DNA from: Alphaproteobacteria bacterium
GTDB taxonomy: Bacteria; Pseudomonadota; Alphaproteobacteria; UBA6615
DNA: 64,000 nt
Assembly (NCBI GenBank): GCA_022449545.1
Contig: JAKUPN010000011.1
Coordinates: 1-64,000 of the forward strand
Direction: 5' to 3'
The position numbers and the translations under genes are program-made. The notes under the pieces are model-generated. The model did not search any database, was not told the origin of the DNA, and saw only the letters and a program-made list of their open reading frames with translations. Numbering within the stretch: the stretch's first letter is position 1; each line of letters begins with the position of its first letter. This document shows positions 29,742-36,867 of the stretch, in pieces.

Positions 29742-30164
29742 ATTACTCGCTCCGCGGAAATTATCATTTCATCCGTTAATCACAGATGAATTTTATCCGC
29801 TGTGTGCGAAGCTAGATTGGCGTCCTCTAACCGTAGAACGGCACTTTAAAAGCCAGTACGGCGAGAATTATACCGCCAATCCCGTCAAAAGAGTTTACTC
29901 TCTTAACTAACTTCGATGTTACAACAAATACTATAGTCGCTTTGTAAAGTGTCCGCAATTTGATCGCCAGTTGATTATTTGGCTCAACCTTATTAATGCT
30001 AAGCTATATTTATCCAACGGTGTACAACTTCAAAGGACACTCTGCTTAAAAACAACATTAGTTACCTTTCCTAGGATAACGCTGCTTAGCTGCTTCGACA
30101 ATGCTATTATCAAATAGAATACAATTTTGGTGACTATAGACTATTTTTTAAAAAAGGCGTCAAT
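29742..30164. other. Divergent regulatory gap between rne and the amidase gene
   Basis: These 423 bases hold no gene I can support. On the minus strand a TATAAT (29867-29872) could be the -10 of rne, but the only TTGACG nearby is 10 bases from it, too close for a normal -35. The inverted repeat ATTGGCG (29816-29822) / CGCCAAT (29874-29880) flanks this -10. Smaller self-complementary pieces such as CCGT-AGA-ACGG lie between. The right half is AT-rich without clear motifs. Confidence 0.5.
29754..29800 (-). promoter_or_regulatory. Hairpin in the rne 5' untranslated region
   Basis: Just upstream of the rne start, GCGGA and TCCGC close a stem that also contains TTCATC/GATGAA pairing around an 11-base loop. 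It ends 12 bases before the start codon, beside the ribosome site. In E. coli, RNase E cleaves structured regions of its own leader to regulate itself; a similar role here is inferred from position and structure only. Confidence 0.45.
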
Positions 30165-31424
30165 TTGGCCATGTTTTATCTTTTTCTAACAAAACGCTTT
30201 CGTTTCTCAGGGTTGGTGTCTCTTTTAATCACAAATATAATTGTTTTGATAGTATTATCTGCGATAAACTTTTTGGCATCGACTGCTTTGGCAGAAATTA
30301 CTAGAGTAGAGGATATTCGTATAGGTCTTCGTGATAATTCAACGAGATTTGTAATAGACCTTAATAAAAAGGTTAGCCCCAATATATTTGGCCTAGAAGA
30401 TCCATATCGAATAGTAATTGATCTTCCTCAAGTGGAATTCTTTATTCCTCAAAATCGAGAAAAAATATCAGGCGGACATATAAAAGGACTGCGCTATGGA
30501 TTTTTTACTCCTGGAAATGGGCGATTGGTGATTGATTTAAGAGGTCCAATAAAAGTTAAAAATAATTTCATGATACCCCCTCAGGATAGTAAAAAATGGC
30601 GATTGGTTTTTGATTTTATATCGACGACAAGAGAAGAGTTTATCGAGACTATGGGGCCTAGGCAAAGACATATAAGAGATGAATATTCCCATTCTAAAAA
30701 CCTTCGAAAAAAAATAAACAAAAGACTGCCAGTTATTGCGATCGATGCAGGTCATGGTGGAGTAGATCCGGGGGCCATAGGTGTATCAGGAGTAAATGAA
30801 AAAAATCTCGTACTTGACTACGTTAAGGAATTAGATCGGCAATTGAGAGCGACTAATCGAATTAAAACTGTGTTGATTAGAGATGATGATACTTTCGTGT
30901 CGCTTCGTAATCGAATGGCTAAGGCACGGGGCATGAATGCAGATTTATTTTTATCTCTTCACGCTAATGCTCACAAAGATAATACAGTAAGGGGTTTTTC
31001 TGCATATACACTTTCAGAGAAAGCATCTGATGTAGAAGCTCAGCAGTTAGCCAATAAAGAGAATAAGTCTGATGTAATAGGTGGTCTCAATCTTGGGCCC
31101 TATAGCGATGAGGTTCAAAATATTCTTATTGATTTTGCACAGGCTAAAACAAACGAGCTTTCAATTATATTCGCACGGGATATTCTTCTCAAAGAGGCTT
31201 CCAAATCCATTATTTTACTCAAACGACCATGGCGGTCAGCGGGTTTTACGGTTTTAAAAGCTCCAGATGTTCCGTCTATATTGATTGAACTGGGGTATAT
31301 AACTAATAAAGAAGAGAAAAACCTCTTAAATAATTCTGAATATAAGAGAAAGTTATGTGCCGTTATGAAGCGTGCTATTTTGAAATATTTTGATCTTCAC
31401 TTTTCTAAGATTAAAACTCCTTAA
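30165..31424 (+). CDS. N-acetylmuramoyl-L-alanine amidase with AMIN domain (AmiC-like)
   Basis: A periplasmic zinc amidase that removes stem peptides from peptidoglycan at the septum. An N-terminal hydrophobic signal (about residues 15-42) is followed by an AMIN domain (about 45-145) and the Amidase_3 domain from about 188. Zinc ligands are visible in DAGHGGVDPGA and SLHANA, and the catalytic glutamate near the end in IELGYITN. The 419-residue length fits. The start is TTG 30165, about 7 bases after AAGG; ATG 30171 is the alternative. rne-amidase-mrcA-prfB is a conserved alphaproteobacterial order. Confidence 0.94.
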   Translation: MAMFYLFLTKRFRFSGLVSLLITNIIVLIVLSAINFLASTALAEITRVEDIRIGLRDNSTRFVIDLNKKVSPNIFGLEDPYRIVIDLPQVEFFIPQNREKISGGHIKGLRYGFFTPGNGRLVIDLRGPIKVKNNFMIPPQDSKKWRLVFDFISTTREEFIETMGPRQRHIRDEYSHSKNLRKKINKRLPVIAIDAGHGGVDPGAIGVSGVNEKNLVLDYVKELDRQLRATNRIKTVLIRDDDTFVSLRNRMAKARGMNADLFLSLHANAHKDNTVRGFSAYTLSEKASDVEAQQLANKENKSDVIGGLNLGPYSDEVQNILIDFAQAKTNELSIIFARDILLKEASKSIILLKRPWRSAGFTVLKAPDVPSILIELGYITNKEEKNLLNNSEYKRKLCAVMKRAILKYFDLHFSKIKTP

Positions 31425-31536
31425 TATTAATGGTCTTAAATTTGCCATAATCATATTATGTCTATTAATATCTTCTTTTGGAGCAGTGCATCATTTTTCT
31501 TGTAAGTCCTTCAGTTGACAAATCATTGACGAAAAA

Positions 31537-33954
31537 ATGCTACGTTGGATTGCATATATAATATCTCTGACAATACTAGTTAGTTTACTAACTGTAGGTG
31601 GGGGTGTATGGGTTTTTTGGAAGTACGGTAGAGACTTACCTGATTATAGGCAGTTAGAAAATTATACTCCTCCTATAACGACCCGTGTGTATACAGGAGA
31701 TGGAAGCTTATTAGAAGAATATGCGTTTCAGAGGCGTTCTTTCGTTCCTGTGTCTAGTATTCCTCAAAGTACTATAAATGCATTCTTGTCAGCGGAAGAT
31801 AAAAACTTTTATGGCCATCCTGGAATTGACATTTTTGGTGTAATCCGAGCAATTTTTACAAATATACGAAATTATGGAAAGGGTCGTAGACCTGTTGGGG
31901 CGTCAACTATAACTCAACAAGTGGCTCAGAACTTCCTACTTACAAAAGAAGTTTCTTTTGTAAGGAAGATTCGTGAGGCAATAATTGCTTTTCGAATGGA
32001 ACGAGTATTCACTAAAGATGAAATACTGGAGCTATATCTTAATCAAATATATTTGGGTCAGGGGTCCTACGGTATAGCGGAGGCCGCAAATAATTATTTT
32101 GGTAAATCTCTTGATGAATTGAAAACCGAAGAAGCTGCTTTTTTGGCTGCTTTGCCTAAGGCACCGAATAATTATAATCCGTTTAGGCATTATAAATCTG
32201 CTATCACTAGACGTAATTATGTTATCGGAAGAATGGTCGAAGATGGTCATATTTCCCGAGGCGAGGGTAGGTTAAGAAAAAAATTACCTTTAGAGACTAT
32301 AAAAGCAAAACCATCTCCAATAGTTGTTGCGCCTTATTTTGCTGAAGAAGTTAGAAGGGAGTTATCCGGTCGCTATGGAGATTCGGTTCTTTATAAAGGG
32401 GGATTATCCGTCCGAACCACATTAAATCCTCGTTTACAAAAAATTGCCCAGAAAGAGTTAAGAAGAGGTTTAGTGGCTTACGACCGTCGTCATGGCTGGC
32501 GGGGTCCTTTAATGTCTTTCAATTCTATAAAAAATTGGGAGCAAAAACTAACAAAGATTCCAATTCCATCCGGAATAGGGAATTGGTCATTGGCAATAGT
32601 GTTGCATGTTGATGATAGTGAAGGGTTTGCTTTGATAGGATTGTCGGGTGGAAGAAAAGGAAAAATTCCTTTTGATGAGCTCAATTGGGCTAGATCGTGG
32701 AAAAAAAACCAGAAACTAGGACGTATGGTAAAAAAATCGTCTGACGTATTATCAGTGGCGGATATAATTTTAGTCGAGCCCTTAGCTTCTAATAATTCAG
32801 TTGAAAAGGTAGGTGAAGATAAATGGGGACTAAGACAAGTCCCTGATGTGAATGGTGCAATTGTCGCTATAGATCCCCACACTGGTCGAGTATTAGCAAT
32901 GTCAGGAGGTCTTGATTTTAAAGCAAGCCAATTTAATCGTGCTACTCAAGCCTGGCGTCAACCGGGCTCAGCTTTCAAGCCATTTGTTTACTTGGCAGCT
33001 TTAGATAGTGGGTTTACACCTTCCACACTTGTATTGGATGCTCCATTTGTAATAGACCAGGGTCCAGGGTTACCGAAATGGAAACCGGCCAATTATACTA
33101 AAAAGTTTTATGGGCCGATTCCCATGCGTCTTGGTATAGAAAAGTCCAGAAATCTGATGACTGTCAGATTAGCACAAACACTCGGAATCAGGAAAGTTCT
33201 TAAGTATGCGGAACGACTGGGTGTAATGGATAATATACCTCCACAACTTAGTTTATCGATAGGTGCTGGAGAAACGACACTTATTAGACTGGTCACTGCT
33301 TATGCGATAATTGTTAATGGGGGTAAAGGAATTAAGCCCACTTTAATTGATAGAATACAAAACCGATATGGGAAAACTGTTTTTCGCCATGACACTAGAG
33401 ATTGCGATAATTGTATGAATGTAGTTTGGAAAAACCAGCGCCCTCCTCAGCCCCCGGATTTAAGAAGAAAACTATTGGATAAGAAGACTGCCTATCAAAT
33501 GGTATCAATGCTTAAAGGAGTAGTAGATAGAGGAACAGGAGTTAAAGTTAGTAAAGTAGGCAAACCCTTGGCAGGTAAAACAGGCACCACAAATGACTCT
33601 TTTGATACATGGTTTGTGGGGTTTTCTCCTGATCTCGCTGTTGGTGTATATGTTGGTTTTGATGTTCCACGTCCTATGGGTTATAAAGAAACTGGATCGA
33701 CCGTTGCTGCTCCAATATTTCGAGATTTTATGTCTGCCGCATTAGAGGGGAGACCAGCAATTCCATTCAGGGTGCCAACTGGCATACGTTTGGTTAGGGT
33801 AAATGTTAAAACCGGCCTTGTTGCAGAGCGAGGTGAGAAAGGGGTTGTACTTGAAGCGTTTAAATCAGGAACCGAGCCTAATGAAATCGGTCCAATAATT
33901 GATGGTGGATATTGGCCTGAAGGAGAGCCAAGATTAGAGCAAAGAATTTATTAA
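31537..33954 (+). CDS. mrcA: Penicillin-binding protein 1A (class A, bifunctional)
   Basis: Polymerises and cross-links peptidoglycan in the inner membrane. One N-terminal membrane helix (about residues 5-28) is followed by the glycosyltransferase domain with its catalytic Glu87 in SAEDKNFYGHPG and GASTITQQVAQN. An OB-like insert lies at about 320-440. The transpeptidase has nucleophile Ser478 in SAFKPF and the KTGT box in AGKTGTTNDS. 805 residues, complete. Pairs functionally with the amidase encoded just upstream. Confidence 0.97.
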   Translation: MLRWIAYIISLTILVSLLTVGGGVWVFWKYGRDLPDYRQLENYTPPITTRVYTGDGSLLEEYAFQRRSFVPVSSIPQSTINAFLSAEDKNFYGHPGIDIFGVIRAIFTNIRNYGKGRRPVGASTITQQVAQNFLLTKEVSFVRKIREAIIAFRMERVFTKDEILELYLNQIYLGQGSYGIAEAANNYFGKSLDELKTEEAAFLAALPKAPNNYNPFRHYKSAITRRNYVIGRMVEDGHISRGEGRLRKKLPLETIKAKPSPIVVAPYFAEEVRRELSGRYGDSVLYKGGLSVRTTLNPRLQKIAQKELRRGLVAYDRRHGWRGPLMSFNSIKNWEQKLTKIPIPSGIGNWSLAIVLHVDDSEGFALIGLSGGRKGKIPFDELNWARSWKKNQKLGRMVKKSSDVLSVADIILVEPLASNNSVEKVGEDKWGLRQVPDVNGAIVAIDPHTGRVLAMSGGLDFKASQFNRATQAWRQPGSAFKPFVYLAALDSGFTPSTLVLDAPFVIDQGPGLPKWKPANYTKKFYGPIPMRLGIEKSRNLMTVRLAQTLGIRKVLKYAERLGVMDNIPPQLSLSIGAGETTLIRLVTAYAIIVNGGKGIKPTLIDRIQNRYGKTVFRHDTRDCDNCMNVVWKNQRPPQPPDLRRKLLDKKTAYQMVSMLKGVVDRGTGVKVSKVGKPLAGKTGTTNDSFDTWFVGFSPDLAVGVYVGFDVPRPMGYKETGSTVAAPIFRDFMSAALEGRPAIPFRVPTGIRLVRVNVKTGLVAERGEKGVVLEAFKSGTEPNEIGPIIDGGYWPEGEPRLEQRIY

Positions 33955-34008
33955 AATATCTTTTCTAGTTACAATGAATACTGAAGGAATTATTCACTAT
34001 AGTAACTA

Positions 34009-34029
34009 CTAGGGTATGTTTACCACTAG
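34009..34029 (+). other. Hairpin in the mrcA-prfB gap
   Basis: CTAGGGTA (34009-34016) pairs with TACC-A-CTAG (34021-34029), eight pairs with one bulged A and a TGTT loop, 27 bases before the prfB start. Further left, TAGTTAC and GTAACTA can also pair over a longer distance. No T-run follows, so it is not a clear terminator. It may be a leader structure. Confidence 0.3.
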
Positions 34030-34055
34030 ATAGTGAAATAAGCGGACACACGAGA

Positions 34056-35175
34056 ATGCGTTCAGAGATAAGTCAACAAGTAGAATCAATTAGACAATCA
34101 CTTTCACTTATGCGGAGGCATCTTTGACTGGGATAAATCATTGGCACGTTTGGATGAATTGAATCAACAGGCCGAGAACCCAGATCTTTGGAAAAATCCG
34201 GAGCAAGCTCAAATAGTTATGCGAGAGCGCACTCTCTTAGAAAAATCAATTAATCGCGTTAGGGAGATTGAGCTTAAACTAGATGAGTCTGTTGAGCTAT
34301 TTGAGCTAGGCGAAGAAGAGAAAGACATGGAAGTGGTCAAAGAGGCAGAATCGGTCATAGTTTCTTTATCCCCAATAGCTGAGAAAATGGAATTGGAAAG
34401 TTTGCTCTCGGGTGAGGTCGATAGCAATGATTGTTATGTAGAAATCAATGCTGGTGCTGGAGGAACAGAATCGCAAGACTGGGCACAAATGCTTGTGAGG
34501 ATGTATGTTCGTTGGGCCGAAGATCACGATTGTGATGTGGAGTGGATAGAAGAGAGCACCGGAGAGGAGGCAGGTATAAAATCTGCTGCTTTCAAGGTTG
34601 GCGGGGTTAATTCTTATGGCTGGTTAAAGACTGAGGCAGGAGTGCATCGGCTTGTGCGAATTTCACCTTTTGACAGCCAATCAAGACGGCATACTAGTTT
34701 CGCTTCAGTTTGGGTCTATCCAGTAATTGATGATTCTATTGAGATTGAAATAGAAGATAAAGACTTAAGAATTGATACGTATCGCGCCTCAGGAGCTGGA
34801 GGCCAGCATGTAAATAAAACCGATAGTGCTGTTAGGCTGACTCATTTACCATCTGGCATTGTTGTTCAATGCCAGAACGATAGATCTCAGCATAGAAATC
34901 GGTCTACAGCGATGGCTATGATGCGTGCCCGTCTTTATGAACTAGAAGTTAAAAAGAGGGAATCAGAGGCTCAAGCAGAACAAAGTGCTAAAACTGAAAT
35001 TGGCTGGGGACATCAAATTCGTACTTATGTTCTGCATCCCTATCAAATGGTCAAGGACTTACGAACTGGTATAGAGACAGGTAATGCTCAGGGGGTTCTA
35101 GACGGCGATCTCGATCAATTTCTTGAGGCATCTCTGGCTGGCCATGTAAATAGTGACAAAGGTTCCAGTCTTTAA
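34056..35175 (+). CDS. prfB: Peptide chain release factor 2 (programmed +1 frameshift)
   Basis: RF2 releases finished chains at UGA and UAA. Translation starts at ATG 34056 (MRSEISQQVES), reads 23 codons to CTT (34122-34124), meets in-frame TGA (34125-34127) and must shift +1 to GAC (34126) to go on as DWDKSLARLDELN. The joined product is 372 residues. It has the stop-recognition SPF at about 203-205 and the hydrolysis GGQ at about 248-250, close to the E. coli positions. A search without frameshift finds only the part from about 34141. The mechanism makes RF2 limit its own synthesis. Confidence 0.97.
34114..34128 (+). promoter_or_regulatory. RF2 +1 frameshift site
   Basis: GGAGG (34114-34118) lies three bases before CTT TGA C (34122-34128). 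This is the same arrangement as in E. coli prfB: an internal Shine-Dalgarno, the slippery CUU, a slow UGA stop and a following C. When RF2 is scarce, the ribosome pauses at UGA and slips forward. All elements are directly visible. Confidence 0.95.
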
Positions 35176-35238
35176 ACTATGCGTGTCTAGCCGGGAAAAT
35201 ATTGATTTGGGCTACCTTTTAAGGGTTATTCAAAGCTT

Positions 35239-36009
35239 TTAAATGTACCAAGATTGGGGAATATCTGCACGATTTCTGGCTTTTATGTTAAAGGGCGGTT
35301 TAAGGTTGCCCCTATAAAATTTTTTTAAACAATCCTGCCAAGTGTTTTTAGGCTCTAACCCCCTTGAAGCGCAAGCAAACATAAACCAGGAATAGCCGAT
35401 TTTTACATGTTCAATCTCGTCATTATAAATAATGTCTAAGATGTCTGCTGATCTATAGTCATTCACCGCTCGAAGTTTTGATATCATATCAGGAGTAACG
35501 TCTAATCCTCTAGCTTCCATAACAAGTGGAATAATCGCTAATCTGCCAATCAGATTGTCTTTGGTAGCTATTGCGGCTTCCCACAATCCATCATGTGCTA
35601 CAAAGTCTCCATAAGCAGTATTTAATTCTGATAATCTTTCAGAGATTAATGTAAAGTGCCTAGCCTCATCAACAGCTACTTCGAGCCAATCAGAGTAGAA
35701 CTTTTTTGGAAGCATTGGATTAGAAAATCTTGCAATTAGATCCCAGGCTAAATCTATGGCGTTAAGCTCAATATGGGCGATTGCATGTAGTAAAGCAGTT
35801 CTCCCGCTAGGACTTTTGCTAATCCTTCTCCTGGGCATATTCTTAGCGCTACTAAGTGTAGGTTTTATTGGGCGTTTAGGTCTAGCCGGTATATTATCAG
35901 CCCTACCAAGAGACAGACACTCATTCTTCCAATTAATCTCTGCTAAAAATGTTAATCTTGTTTTTTCACCAGGATTTTCTGTAGATAATATCTCTATTGC
36001 TGATTTCAC
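35239..36009 (-). CDS. DUF455 ferritin-like protein
   Basis: A conserved alphaproteobacterial family of unknown function with a predicted ferritin-like four-helix fold. Possible metal ligands are seen as HIELNAIDLAWD (about residues 90-101), VDEARHF, EARGLD and NDEIEHVKIG, an ExxH-like pattern repeated on paired helices, as in di-iron proteins. 256 residues, probably cytoplasmic. It is next to the bcp peroxiredoxin and in the same direction, 36 bases downstream of it, so the two may be co-transcribed. Di-iron binding is inferred. Confidence 0.85.
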   Translation of the reverse strand: MKSAIEILSTENPGEKTRLTFLAEINWKNECLSLGRADNIPARPKRPIKPTLSSAKNMPRRRISKSPSGRTALLHAIAHIELNAIDLAWDLIARFSNPMLPKKFYSDWLEVAVDEARHFTLISERLSELNTAYGDFVAHDGLWEAAIATKDNLIGRLAIIPLVMEARGLDVTPDMISKLRAVNDYRSADILDIIYNDEIEHVKIGYSWFMFACASRGLEPKNTWQDCLKKFYRGNLKPPFNIKARNRADIPQSWYI

Positions 36010-36045
36010 TAATGTGTTTGGTTGATTTATTTAAAGCCTCATTAT

Positions 36046-36510
36046 TCAAATCGATTTAGCATTTTCAAGAACATCTTCCACATGGCCTTTTACTTTCACG
36101 TTTCTCCATATTTTTCTGACAACTCCTTTGTTGTCTATTAGAAACGTTGATCTTTGTATCCCCATGTATTTTTTTCCGTACATAGTTTTTTGTACCCATG
36201 TGCCATATGCCTCACATGCCTTTCCGTCTTCGTCACTAGCTAAAGAAAAAGGCAGGTCGTACTTGGCTTTAAAATTATCGTGCCGTTTCACACTATCCTT
36301 AGAAACGCCAATTATAACAGTATTAATTTTACTAAACTCTTCAGCATTCTCACGGAATGCACAGGCCTCTTTAGTTCATCCTGGGGTCAAGTCTTTTGGA
36401 TAAAAGTACAAAACTATATTTTTATCTTTTATGTCAGAAAACTTAATCTCACCCTGATTGTCTGTCTTCATGTGAAAGTTAGGAGCTTTGCCTCCTTCGG
36501 TCACTTCCAT
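36046..36510 (-). CDS. bcp: Bcp-type peroxiredoxin, candidate selenoprotein (in-frame UGA = Sec45)
   Basis: Reduces hydroperoxides with thiol reductants in the cytoplasm. The full frame from ATG 36510 to 36046 gives 154 residues, the normal Bcp length, if one UGA (36376-36378) is read through. Before it: KAPNFHMKTDNQGEI and IVLYFYPKDLTPG. After it: TKEACAFRENAEEF and the intact C-terminus through IQRSTFLIDNKGVVRKIWRNV. The UGA sits exactly at the peroxidatic cysteine of the TPGCTKEAC motif, and the resolving Cys50 is kept. A SECIS-like hairpin follows at once. AAGGA about 8 bases upstream supports the start. Alternative: a single TGT/TGC to TGA mutation, less likely given the hairpin and undamaged frame. 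Confidence 0.9.
36331..36375 (-). promoter_or_regulatory. Candidate bacterial SECIS element in bcp
   Basis: On the coding (minus) strand, directly after the UGA, ACUAAA (36375-36370) pairs with UUUAGU (36336-36331), enclosing a perfect 6-bp upper stem GCAUUC/GAAUGC (36360-36355 and 36349-36344) with loop CGUGA. The loop starts 21 bases after the UGA and has G among its first two bases. This fits the published bSECIS rules as I know them (loop 16-37 bases after UGA, short loop with an early G, upper stem of at least 4 bp). The two-tier form resembles E. coli fdhF. Confidence 0.8.
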
Positions 36511-36867
36511 TAGTTGTTCCTTTTTCAGTTCCGTTTACATCTAAGTAGCTGAATTAACCTTTTAAGGTTATCTTTTCGACTTTGAAAGAAAAATATTTTG
36601 CTATGTAAGCAATAGTGAAAATATTATCTTTAATATAAATATTAACTTCGGATAGTTTATATTTTGTCCAAAACATAAGTCCATGCTATGAGGGTTTAAA
36701 TATTAATTTATTCATATGTACTTTTATGTAAATGCATTGATTTAACAATTAAATGATTTTGGGTAAAATTTACCTTTATAAACAATACAGGAAAGAATGG
36801 TTATAGCCTTGGCTCTAATTAGGCGCTACTTTAAACATGTATTAGATGACGCACAGGATTCTCCGGC
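36511..36867. other. Divergent AT-rich gap upstream of bcp
   Basis: These 357 bases separate bcp (minus) from the large AsmA-like gene (plus). No coding sequence is supported. A possible plus-strand promoter is TTAACA (36742-36747), 16 bases, TAAAAT (36764-36769). The -10 lies inside a perfect palindrome, GGTAAA-A-TTTACC (36762-36774), which could be an operator. No known regulator site is recognised. Confidence 0.4.

Noticed and set aside
36046-36291. Short stand-alone 81-residue thioredoxin-fold protein
   Set aside because: It is only the C-terminal half of bcp; the frame continues upstream through the UGA to ATG 36510.
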